Source: an uncultured Shinella sp.
GTDB taxonomy: Bacteria; Pseudomonadota; Alphaproteobacteria; Rhizobiales; Rhizobiaceae
Direction of reading: 5' to 3'
NCBI GenBank assembly: GCA_946886325.1
Contig: CAMPIK010000214.1
Location: 1-5,375, forward strand
DNA: 5,375 bases
Part shown: positions 1-4,512 of the stretch, piece after piece
How the letters are laid out: each line of letters opens with the position of its first letter
How positions within the stretch are numbered: the stretch's first letter is position 1
Position numbers and translations under genes: made by a program
Notes under the pieces: generated by a model
What the model saw: only the letters and a program-made list of their open reading frames with translations
Database searches by the model: none
What the model was told of the DNA's origin: nothing

Positions 1-522
1 GAACGACAGGCCGTCCGTCAGGTCGAGCAGCACATCATGCGGAAAGGCATCGGACAGCGCGAAGTCGCGGCCCGATTCGACGATGCCGTGTTCGACCCGC
101 AGCGCATCGTAGAGCGCCGCATCGTCACTGCCGGCCGCGCCGGGGCTGCGGAGCACCGTCACACCCGCCTTGGCGAAGCGCGCGTCGCGCTTGCCTTCGG
201 CCTCCGGCATGTCCCAGCTGACCGTCGTCGCCGTCTCATCGCGCGGCGAAATCTCGACGGCGGCGCGCAGCTTGTACATCGTCAGCCGCTTGACGAAGGC
301 GTCGCGCTGGTCGGCGCTGGTTTCGATCAGGAAGCCGTCGCCGTCGCGGCTGATCAGGAAGTCGAAGAGGATCTTGCCCTGCGGCGTCAGCAGCGCGCCG
401 GGGCGCACCGCGTCCGCCGGCATCGAAGGCAGGTCGGTCGTTATCAGCGACTGCAGGAACTCCGGCGCATCGCGGCCGGAAACGGCGATATGGGCACGGT
501 CGGCAAGGGTGACGGAGGGCAT
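1..522 (-). CDS. ygfZ: YgfZ/GcvT-like folate-binding protein (iron-sulfur cluster repair), 5' part
   Basis: The 174 codons present start MPSVTLADRAHIAVSG and end LLDLTDGLSF at the window edge, just before where the family signature KGCxxGQE should follow. Family features seen are the early GRDAPEFLQSLITTDL block (residues 16-31), LTPQGKILFDFLI (45-57), and YDALRVEHGIVESG (138-151) leading into PHDVLLDL (161-168). YgfZ proteins resemble the GcvT aminomethyltransferase fold, bind tetrahydrofolate, and support synthesis or repair of Fe-S enzymes such as MiaB in the cytoplasm. The start at 522 fits the family N-terminus and has AAGG seven bases upstream (530-533). In-frame ATGs at 573 and 564 would add 17 or 14 Arg-rich residues and are less likely. 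The gene is transcribed leftward, is truncated only by the window edge, and has its own candidate promoter. The assignment is confident, but the signature Cys motif is not visible here. Confidence 0.88.
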   Translation of the reverse strand, partial: MPSVTLADRAHIAVSGRDAPEFLQSLITTDLPSMPADAVRPGALLTPQGKILFDFLISRDGDGFLIETSADQRDAFVKRLTMYKLRAAVEISPRDETATTVSWDMPEAEGKRDARFAKAGVTVLRSPGAAGSDDAALYDALRVEHGIVESGRDFALSDAFPHDVLLDLTDGLSF

Positions 523-583
523 CGTCCTACCTTCGGGTCGGGCGCGGCGCGAGGCTGCACGCATCGTTGACATGGTGCCAGAG

Positions 584-612
584 AGGTAGAACGCCGCACC
601 CGTCTCCGCAAG
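584..612 (-). promoter_or_regulatory. Candidate housekeeping promoter for ygfZ
   Basis: On the minus strand CTTGCG (607-612) is followed by 17 bases and then CTACCT (584-589). This resembles the rhizobial form CTTGAC-N17-CTATAT, with four of six matches in each box. Transcription would start near 577, about 55 bases upstream of the preferred ygfZ start. It lies in the 105-base gap after the preceding gene, which suggests ygfZ can be transcribed separately. It was found by eye only. Confidence 0.35.
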
Positions 613-627
613 TCTTGCAGGTTGGTA

Positions 628-1386
628 TCAGTCGCCGGCGACGAAGAACTTCCACTGGCCGTCCGGCGTGATGCCGACGCGATAGAAATTGTAGCCGCCG
701 AATTCCAGCATGTCGGCGAAGTCGCCGGCCGTGACGAGGCGCAGCATCTCGACCTTTTCGGGCGGCGACAGCGTCGAGAGCGTCTTCTCGGTGAAATAGG
801 GCCAGACATAGACCTCATCCGGCGTGCCGGCACCGGTGTGGACGAAACCGGTTGCGAAGAGATCGAGCAGGATTGCCAGGATTTCGACGCCCTCCGCATC
901 ACCGGAGAGGCCCTTCAGCACGCTGACGGGGTCCTCGTCGGTATCGGAAAGAGAAACCCTCGTCTGGGTCGGCCCTTTTCCGAGCAGCGGGCGAAGCCGC
1001 TCGATGTCGCCGGAGGCGGCAGCCTCGACGATCAGTTCCCGCATGCGGGCGACGGGTTCCGGCGCCTTGGAGATATCGTAGAGCACCTCGACGGGCGGCT
1101 GCGGCTCTACGACCGGCATGTCGTCGTCGTCGCTACTTTCGTCCGTCACCGCCTCGTCCGTGCGAATCAGCGGGTCGGGCATCGGAAGCTGGAGAGGGGC
1201 CTCATCCTCGGTTTCCGCATCCGGCTCTTCGCCGGTCGCCTCGTCGGTCTGGCCGGGGATGGGGCGCAGTTCGCTGAGGGCGAGCGCCGGGCGGGCGACG
1301 AGCGCCGCATTGAGGAAGAGCGAGAGGGCGGCGATAGCGGTCAGCGTGCCGCGAAACGATGTCCTGCGGGCGGGTCGGCTCGGCAT
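628..1386 (-). CDS. Exported acidic protein of unknown function (252 aa)
   Basis: I do not recognise a named family. A clear Sec signal peptide is visible: basic MPSRPARRTSFRG, a hydrophobic stretch at about 14-31, and a cleavage site after ALA (34-36). Residues about 43-80 are low-complexity and very acidic (an EATGEEPDAETEDE stretch, then SSDDDD at about 84-89), probably a disordered linker. From about residue 100 the protein is well ordered: a helical part with RMRELIVEAAASGDIERLRPLL, then LDLFATGF, VYVWPYFTEK and EKVEMLRLV. It ends in a compact aromatic tail, GGYNFYRVGITPDGQWKFFVAGD (given in pieces: GGYNFYRVG, then DGQWKFFVAGD). The mature protein is inferred to be periplasmic. The gene starts 18 bases after the stop of the 89-residue gene, with AAGG just upstream of the ATG, so the two probably form an operon. 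Likely a conserved rhizobial hypothetical; no function can be assigned. Confidence 0.85.
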   Translation of the reverse strand: MPSRPARRTSFRGTLTAIAALSLFLNAALVARPALALSELRPIPGQTDEATGEEPDAETEDEAPLQLPMPDPLIRTDEAVTDESSDDDDMPVVEPQPPVEVLYDISKAPEPVARMRELIVEAAASGDIERLRPLLGKGPTQTRVSLSDTDEDPVSVLKGLSGDAEGVEILAILLDLFATGFVHTGAGTPDEVYVWPYFTEKTLSTLSPPEKVEMLRLVTAGDFADMLEFGGYNFYRVGITPDGQWKFFVAGD

Positions 1387-1404
1387 TGCCTTGTCTTTCC
1401 GGTC

Positions 1405-1674
1405 TTACTGCAGAATGCGCTCGGGCGAAAACTCGCCGGCCAGCATGCGTTCGCGCAGGGAATTGAGCATCGCTTCGGCTCCATCCTCGCCATGCATGCG
1501 CACCGTTTCGCGCATCGCAAGCGCGATGGCCGCATCGGCGATGATCTCCGGCTCGATGCCATCCGCCATGCCGTCTGCCCAGGCTTCGTTCTGATATTCC
1601 AGCGCTGCCTGCATCTTTTCATGCACGATCATATCGTCGATGTCGTTGAGGCTCGGTTCCATGATACGATCCAT
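1405..1674 (-). CDS. Small acidic helical protein of unknown function (89 aa)
   Basis: The product begins MDRIMEPSLNDIDDMIVHEK and ends LRERMLAGEFSPERILQ. It has no signal peptide or membrane segment, is acidic, is rich in Met (nine residues) and Ala, and looks almost wholly alpha-helical, so it is inferred to be a small cytoplasmic protein. I recognise no domain. A second ATG four codons in (MEPSLND) is a plausible alternative start, and neither has a strong Shine-Dalgarno sequence. It is the first gene of a probable two-gene unit with the exported protein 18 bases downstream. Codon use is typical of the window, with G/C at most third positions, and competing frames give Arg/Ser-rich shadow translations, which supports it as real. 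Confidence 0.7.
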   Translation of the reverse strand: MDRIMEPSLNDIDDMIVHEKMQAALEYQNEAWADGMADGIEPEIIADAAIALAMRETVRMHGEDGAEAMLNSLRERMLAGEFSPERILQ

Positions 1675-1770
1675 GCGCGGTACTTACTGACTTATTTCCA
1701 GACTGTTAACGACCTTATCAGCCTTTTCCCAAAACGACACGGGGTCCCGGCAAAAGAGGTAAATTAATTC
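1675..1770 (-). other. AT-richer intergenic region, probable promoter of the 89-aa/252-aa unit
   Basis: This is the most AT-rich stretch of the left half, lying between the end of the TIGR02301 gene and the next minus-strand gene. It probably contains the promoter of that unit, but I could not find a convincing -35/-10 pair (the best was TTGGGA-N17-TTAACA, which is weak). A short CGGG-GT-CCCG inverted repeat lies around 1739-1748 without a proper U-run, so it is not called a terminator. Confidence 0.35.
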
Positions 1771-1777
1771 TTAATTT
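1761..1777. repeat. AT-only inverted repeat over the stop codon of the TIGR02301 gene
   Basis: AAATTAA (1761-1767) and TTAATTT (1771-1777) are perfect reverse complements separated by TTC. The right arm contains the TAA stop of the TIGR02301 gene. Seven A-T pairs would make a weak RNA hairpin, so it may be a weak transcript end or a protein-binding site. It may also be chance in an AT-rich patch. Confidence 0.3.
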
Positions 1778-2205
1778 CCGAATCTTGCGGTAATTTCCAG
1801 GGCCAGTGTTGCGCCTTCGATACGGTATCGCTCTTCGGCGACGACGGCTGCAGGCGTGCAATCCGTGTAGACGGAGGCGAAGGAGCGATAGCCGCGATTG
1901 AAGGCGGCCGTCAGCCGCTCGCGCCGCTTCGGCTCGCTTGCCGCCTCGAGGTCGATGAGTTCCTGCATCGATTGCCGCCAGCCGTCCTCTTCCGCCTCCA
2001 GGCAGAGATTGCGCAGATAGTGCACGGCGCCGAGGATCTCCGAAAGCCGCTCGAGCCGGCCGTCATAGGGGGCGGGCTTTTCTTCCACCGCGGTCTCGCC
2101 GCCGGTCGCTTCCTTGCCGGCCTCCTGCGCCCAGGCACCCGGTGCGATTGCGGGCGACAGCAGGGTCATGGCGGTGAGAGCGCTGCAGAGCGCGAGGCGA
2201 ATCAT
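1771..2205 (-). CDS. TIGR02301-family exported protein, two conserved cysteines
   Basis: The product has 144 residues. A signal peptide covers about 1-26 (MIRLALCSALTAMTLLSPAI, cleavage after AWA). After a short Glu/Ala linker the conserved part begins at PYDGRLERLSEILGAVHYLR and contains NLCLEAE (Cys68), WRQSMQELIDLEA, RRERLTAAFNRGYRSF and VYTDCTPAA (Cys116), ending in LEITARFGN. Two well-separated cysteines are what I recall of TIGR02301, an uncharacterised alphaproteobacterial family; they may form a disulfide, which fits a periplasmic location. The reading frame is open much further upstream, but that part is a shadow of the NUDIX gene. The start at 2205 gives a proper signal peptide, lies four bases after the NUDIX stop, and has AGG overlapping that stop. 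The two genes are therefore probably co-transcribed and translationally coupled. Molecular function is unknown. Confidence 0.85.
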   Translation of the reverse strand: MIRLALCSALTAMTLLSPAIAPGAWAQEAGKEATGGETAVEEKPAPYDGRLERLSEILGAVHYLRNLCLEAEEDGWRQSMQELIDLEAASEPKRRERLTAAFNRGYRSFASVYTDCTPAAVVAEERYRIEGATLALEITARFGN

Positions 2206-2209
2206 CACG

Positions 2210-2650
2210 CTACCTCGCTGCCGTCTGGTGATAGGGCGCGTGTCCGCCGCCGAGGCGCTCGGCCTCGAGGCGCGCGATGCAGTCACGCACGCTTTCCGGG
2301 GCCGGCAGCGCTGCAATCTCGTCTGCCGTGAACCAGCCGAGATCGGCGGCATCGTCGGCGGCGATCGCCACCGCGACGGGGTCCGCGTCGACCCGGAAGA
2401 CGGAGAGGAAATAGTGGCTGTTTTCGCCGTCGAGGTCGTAGGTCGCAAAGAGCCGCGGATTGCGTGCGACGATCCCGGTTTCCTCGCGGAACTCGCGCAG
2501 CGCCGCCTCGGCCGGGCTTTCGCCTGTTTCCGCCCGCCCGCCGGGAAAGGCATACATGTCGGCTGCCGGCGGATTGCGACGCAGTACGAGCAGGTAGCGC
2601 CCGTCGCGTTCGAGAATGGCGGAGGAGGCAGGCTTGGCGGCGGAGGGCAT
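2210..2650 (-). CDS. NUDIX hydrolase (MutT/ADP-ribose pyrophosphatase-like)
   Basis: The protein has 146 residues from MPSAAKPASSAIL. A complete NUDIX box is visible at residues 38-60: Gly38, five residues, Glu44, seven residues, then REFREETGI with the catalytic Mg-binding Glu56 and Glu57. It is preceded by YLLVLRRNPPAADMYAFPGG, typical of the fold, and followed by SHYFLSVF and a WF-TADEI segment (106-112). Such enzymes hydrolyse nucleoside diphosphates linked to another group; the exact substrate cannot be read from the sequence. The frame is open up to 2764, but the start at 2650 begins the conserved region and lies about 28 bases downstream of a good promoter, while earlier starts would overlap that promoter. 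It is the first gene of a coupled pair with the TIGR02301 gene and divergent from the SRAP gene. Confidence 0.9.
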   Translation of the reverse strand: MPSAAKPASSAILERDGRYLLVLRRNPPAADMYAFPGGRAETGESPAEAALREFREETGIVARNPRLFATYDLDGENSHYFLSVFRVDADPVAVAIAADDAADLGWFTADEIAALPAPESVRDCIARLEAERLGGGHAPYHQTAAR

Positions 2651-2684
2651 GCGGTCGATCCGGTTTGCGCTCGGTGTCGAACCG

Positions 2685-2712
2685 TTATAGGCAAAGTCGC
2701 CGGTGAGGCAAG
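2685..2712 (-). promoter_or_regulatory. Promoter of the NUDIX-TIGR02301 operon
   Basis: On the minus strand CTTGCC (2707-2712) is separated by 16 bases from CTATAA (2685-2690), each five of six against the rhizobial CTTGAC/CTATAT boxes. Transcription would start near 2678, giving a leader of about 28 bases before the NUDIX start at 2650. It lies in the 112-base divergent gap shared with the SRAP gene, for which I found no equally good promoter. Confidence 0.55.
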
Positions 2713-2762
2713 CATGGCGCGGGTGCATTGGATGCGCCAGATGCGATGGAAGAACGAACGGC

Positions 2763-3530
2763 ATGTGTGGACGATTCGCTTTGACGGCACCGCCGCGCGC
2801 GGTCGAGGAATTTCTGGGGCTGGTCGATGTCGAGGACTTTCCCGAGCGCTACAATATCGCCCCGACGCAGCCCATTCTCATTGTCATCGCCGGCGACCGG
2901 CAGGTGACCGGCAGCAACCTGCCGGAGCGGAGAGCCATGCTGGTGCGCTGGGGGCTGACGCCCGGCTGGGTCAAGGACCCGCGCGACTTTCCGCTGCTGA
3001 TCAACGCGCGCGCCGAGACCGCGATCGGCAAGGCGTCGTTTCGTGCCGCGATGCGCCATCGCCGCGTGCTGGTGCCGGCGTCCGGCTTCTATGAATGGCA
3101 TCGTCCGGCAAAGGGGAGCGGGGAAAAATCGCAGGCCTACTGGATCAGGCCGAAGCATGGCGCAATCGTCGCCTTTGCCGGGCTGATGGAGACCTGGTCC
3201 TCCGCCGACGGCTCCGAGGTCGATACCGGCGCGATCCTGACGACAAACGCCAATGCAGCGATCCGGCCGATCCACGACCGCATGCCGGTCGTCATCCGCC
3301 CGGAGGATTTTTCGCGGTGGCTCGACTGCAAGACGCAGGAGCCGCGCGAGGTCGCCGATCTCATGGTTCCGATCGACGAAGACTTCTTCGAGGCGATCCC
3401 GATTTCGGACCGGGTCAACAAGGTTGCCAATGCCGGCCCCGACATTCAGGCACCCGTTGTGCCGGTTCAGGCTGAGACGGCACCCGATGCGGACGAAGAC
3501 CCGCCCGCCGACCAGCTATCGCTGTTCTGA
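2763..3530 (+). CDS. yedK: SRAP (YedK/HMCES-type) abasic-site DNA-protein crosslinking protein
   Basis: The protein has 255 residues beginning MCGRFAL. Removal of Met exposes Cys2, the residue that in YedK and HMCES forms a stable thiazolidine link to abasic sites in single-stranded DNA, shielding them at replication forks. Other family residues are present: RYNIAPTQP (29-37), RWGLTPGW (62-69), Asn81 in LINARAET, Glu111 in SGFYEW, FAGLMETW (138-145), LTTNAN (159-164) and His171 in IHDRMPVV. These correspond to the Asn, Glu and His of the YedK active site. The frame is open 20 codons further upstream, but only the start at 2763 places Cys at position 2, so that start is firm despite a weak GGAAG Shine-Dalgarno. 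After the domain comes an acidic Pro/Ala linker (about 232-250) and the terminal pentapeptide QLSLF, a sliding-clamp-binding consensus. It converges with a small minus-strand gene, stop to stop, five bases apart. Confidence 0.95.
   Translation: MCGRFALTAPPRAVEEFLGLVDVEDFPERYNIAPTQPILIVIAGDRQVTGSNLPERRAMLVRWGLTPGWVKDPRDFPLLINARAETAIGKASFRAAMRHRRVLVPASGFYEWHRPAKGSGEKSQAYWIRPKHGAIVAFAGLMETWSSADGSEVDTGAILTTNANAAIRPIHDRMPVVIRPEDFSRWLDCKTQEPREVADLMVPIDEDFFEAIPISDRVNKVANAGPDIQAPVVPVQAETAPDADEDPPADQLSLF
3513..3527 (+). other. C-terminal QLSLF, candidate beta-clamp-binding motif
   Basis: Codons CAG CTA TCG CTG TTC directly precede the TGA and encode QLSLF, matching the bacterial clamp-binding consensus QL(S/D)LF. 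It sits at the tip of a flexible acidic tail, the usual position for such motifs. Clamp binding would bring the SRAP protein to replication forks; human HMCES has a C-terminal PCNA-interacting motif, so this would be a functional parallel. The motif is seen directly, while binding is inferred. Confidence 0.6.
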
Positions 3531-3535
3531 TCGGC

Positions 3536-3718
3536 TCAGGCGTAAAAGTCCTTCAGCACCGGCGGCACGTCCTGCAGCAGGCGGCGCGGCTGTTCGGGCT
3601 TGCGCTGCGAAGCAGCAGCCAGAACGGCGCGCAACGCCACGGGCTTGTACTGGCCGGCAAGGTTTTCTGCGGGCCTCGCATTGCTCTTGCGGCGATTTTT
3701 CACGGCATCTCTAAGCAT
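3536..3718 (-). CDS. Small basic protein, paralogue of the 45-aa protein at 3939-4076 (60 aa)
   Basis: The product has 60 residues, beginning MLRDAVKNRRKSNARP and ending LLQDVPPVLKDFYA. It is strongly basic in the first 16 residues, followed by a core LAGQYKPVALRAVLAAASQ (20-38) that matches the core of the nearby 45-residue protein at 12 of 21 positions. The start at 3718 is chosen because AAGGAG (3726-3731) lies seven bases upstream. Earlier in-frame ATGs at 3739 and 3745 either include or precede this Shine-Dalgarno. No signal peptide or clear membrane span is present; the Ala-rich core could form one amphipathic helix. Family and function are not recognised. It converges with the SRAP gene, leaving five bases between stops. 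A real gene is supported by the strong ribosome-binding site and the paralogue. Confidence 0.7.
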   Translation of the reverse strand: MLRDAVKNRRKSNARPAENLAGQYKPVALRAVLAAASQRKPEQPRRLLQDVPPVLKDFYA

Positions 3719-3938
3719 AACGGGTCTCCTTCTGTTCATTTCCATTGTGTGGCCGCCTGTTGGGAGCAGGGCGATCACGCGATGAGAAGAAGATAGGAGC
3801 CGGATGCGGCGACAATCTGCCGAAAGCGCGTCGGATATTGGGAAATCCGGGCGAATCTGCCGCATTTCGTTCAAGAAATATTACGCCGGATTGCCGCCGA
3901 TCACGAAATCGAATGCCTTGCCGGAAGTGCGGCCGCCC
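3719..3938. other. Intergenic region between the two small paralogous genes
   Basis: This 220-base stretch holds the leader and presumably the promoter of the 60-residue gene and the 3' end of the 45-residue transcript. No convincing -35/-10 pair, U-tailed hairpin or additional small gene could be identified. Transcription of both small genes from one upstream promoter is also possible. Confidence 0.4.
3726..3731 (-). promoter_or_regulatory. Ribosome-binding site deciding the start of the 60-aa gene
   Basis: AAGGAG on the minus strand sits seven bases before the ATG at 3718. Its surroundings (ATGAACAG before, AC after) closely match those of the 45-residue gene. Confidence 0.7.
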
Positions 3939-4076
3939 TCAGGCGACCGACTTCTTCGGCGAAAGCCGGCCGGTCTTCAGTTGCAGTGCTGCGGCCAGAA
4001 CGGCCTTCAGGCCGAGCGGGCGGTACTTGCTGATCAGGTCCGATGCCGGCTTGGCGGCGGGGGTCTTTGCACTCAT
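3939..4076 (-). CDS. Small basic protein (45 aa), paralogue of the 60-aa protein
   Basis: Reading the minus strand from 4076 gives 45 residues: MSAKTPAAKPASD, the core LISKYRPLGLKAVLAAALQ (14-32), then LKTGRLSPKKSVA and a TGA stop. The core aligns without gaps to residues 20-40 of the 60-residue neighbour: shared L, Y, P, L, then AVLAAA, Q and K, with K/R exchanges between. A strong AAGGAG (4083-4088) lies six bases upstream of the ATG. It is lysine-rich, with no signal peptide; the Ala/Leu core is probably one helix. Small genes like this are commonly missed by annotation. Function is unknown. Two diverged copies with similar leaders suggest a local duplication kept by selection. Confidence 0.72.
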   Translation of the reverse strand: MSAKTPAAKPASDLISKYRPLGLKAVLAAALQLKTGRLSPKKSVA

Positions 4077-4082
4077 GTCCGT

Positions 4083-4088
4083 CTCCTT
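4083..4088 (-). promoter_or_regulatory. Ribosome-binding site of the 45-aa gene
   Basis: AAGGAG on the minus strand sits six bases before the ATG at 4076, in a context (ATGAAACACA before, AC after) resembling the leader of the 60-residue gene. Confidence 0.7.
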
Positions 4089-4107
4089 TGTGTTTCATCC
4101 CGTATCG

Positions 4108-4144
4108 GGAACGTTGGTCCGCTTGTCGCATGAAGCGGCGTTCC
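4108..4144. repeat. Nested inverted repeat upstream of the 45-aa gene
   Basis: GGAACG (4108-4113) pairs with CGTTCC (4139-4144), and inside it CCGCTT (4119-4124) pairs with AAGCGG (4133-4138). The inner loop is eight bases, and a five-base bulge lies on one side only. A small CCCG-TAT-CGGG repeat (4099-4109) overlaps its edge. It could be an RNA structure in the leader of the 45-residue gene or a protein-binding site. Confidence 0.4.
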
Positions 4145-4306
4145 TCTCATGTCACCGTGGGAACAGGCATGGCGTGTCATGTTGAATCAGCCCCGACGAT
4201 CCCCGCGTCGCGGCTGCTTGATAGCGGCAATCGGGGCAAAATCGTGTTCGGTTCGCGCCGTCCGGCGCGCCATCAGCAAATATTTCCGGAGCGTGGCAGC
4301 GGCGAC

Positions 4307-4343
4307 GCAACTTGGCTTGCAACTTGGCTTGCAACTGGGCCTT
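4307..4343. repeat. 12-bp tandem repeat, about three copies, abutting the cysS promoter
   Basis: GCAACTTGGCTT occurs at 4307-4318 and again, identically, at 4319-4330. A third, diverged copy GCAACTGGGCCTT covers 4331-4343 and runs into the TTGACC -35 box. Slippage could change copy number, and the units could be regulator sites placed just upstream of RNA polymerase. Confidence 0.75.
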
Positions 4344-4369
4344 GACCGTGTGTCGATCCGGCGCGATAA
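4341..4369 (+). promoter_or_regulatory. Promoter of the cysS leader transcript
   Basis: CTTGAC (4341-4346, exact) is followed by 17 bases and CGATAA (4364-4369), matching the rhizobial CTTGAC-N17-CTATAT at ten of twelve positions or slightly fewer. Transcription would start at about 4376-4378. The A of the short ORF's ATG is at 4378, so that ORF would be leaderless and the cysS leader about 135 bases long. Confidence 0.6.
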
Positions 4370-4377
4370 AGCGGGCC

Positions 4378-4419
4378 ATGAAGACGGTTCTCTGCCTCTG
4401 CCGGAGCATTATTCGCTAG
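4378..4419 (+). CDS. Candidate Cys-codon leader peptide of cysS (13 aa)
   Basis: ATG at 4378 to TAG at 4417-4419 encodes MKTVLCLCRSIIR. Two TGC Cys codons (4393-4395 and 4399-4401) flank one Leu codon. No Shine-Dalgarno is needed if the transcript starts at the AUG as the promoter predicts; the S. meliloti trp leader is, as I recall, a leaderless precedent. Its place upstream of the gene for the enzyme that charges tRNA-Cys suggests that ribosome stalling at these codons senses charged tRNA-Cys. Translation is not proven and the ORF is very short, so chance is possible. Confidence 0.5.
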   Translation: MKTVLCLCRSIIR

Positions 4420-4505
4420 CCTCACCGCTGGCCCGGCCGTTTTCGTCTCCCAAAATCCCCGGATGACAAACGACCCGGCCAGCCGGGTCCATGCCATTTG
4501 GGAGA
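4415..4505 (+). promoter_or_regulatory. Structured cysS leader with mutually exclusive stems and a sequestered Shine-Dalgarno
   Basis: Four pairings can be read. Arm 1, GCTAGC (4415-4420, overlapping the leader-peptide stop), pairs with arm 2, GCTGGC (4427-4432), with one G-U pair and a six-base loop. Arm 2 extended, GCTGGCC (4427-4433), pairs perfectly with arm 3, GGCCAGC (4477-4483). Arm 3 lies inside a perfect hairpin, GACCCGGC (4472-4479) with GCCGGGTC (4482-4489). Enclosing this hairpin, TCTCCCAAA (4446-4454) pairs with TTTGGGAGA (4497-4505), which contains the cysS Shine-Dalgarno. The 2:3 pairing excludes both the hairpin and, topologically, the anti-Shine-Dalgarno stem. No U-run follows the hairpin closely, so control would be at translation initiation rather than by a Rho-independent terminator. 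Confidence 0.5.
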
Positions 4506-4512
4506 TTTTTCG

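Larger units (their letters stand above)
4077..4512. other. 436-base divergent regulatory region between the 45-aa gene and cysS
   Basis: No conventional gene is supported here; longer open frames have Arg/Ser-rich or repeat-derived translations. The left part (4077-4300) holds the minus-strand leader of the 45-residue gene, including a nested inverted repeat, but no promoter I can name. The right part (4301-4512) holds a 12-bp tandem repeat, the probable cysS promoter, a short Cys-codon ORF and a structured leader. Those are listed separately. Confidence 0.6.

Noticed and set aside
622..1767. A 381-codon plus-strand open frame across the two unknown genes.
   Set aside because: It covers two minus-strand frames that have a clear signal peptide, sensible starts and operon spacing; the plus-strand translation shows no domain and is a typical antisense shadow.
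2748..2762. GAACGAAC before the SRAP start as a LexA (SOS) site.
   Set aside because: The alphaproteobacterial LexA site is GTTC-N7-GTTC; here the two GAAC units have no spacer, so SOS control is not supported by the sequence.
4153..4180. GGAAC followed at about 16 bases by GTT on the plus strand, resembling a general stress (EcfG/RpoE2) promoter.
   Set aside because: The spacing is one base off the usual form, the -10 lacks the C of CGTT, and no suitable gene starts downstream before the better cysS promoter.
4149..4466. A 105-codon plus-strand open frame upstream of cysS.
   Set aside because: It has no Shine-Dalgarno, an Arg/Ser-rich composition, a QLGL repeat that only reflects the tandem DNA repeat, and it overlaps the promoter and leader of cysS in another frame.
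4472..4489. The GACCCGGC/GCCGGGTC hairpin as a Rho-independent terminator.
   Set aside because: No U-run follows within a few bases on the plus strand (the T-run at 4506-4510 is about 16 bases away and lies after the Shine-Dalgarno), and the minus strand has only a broken T-run. A role in a translational leader fits better.
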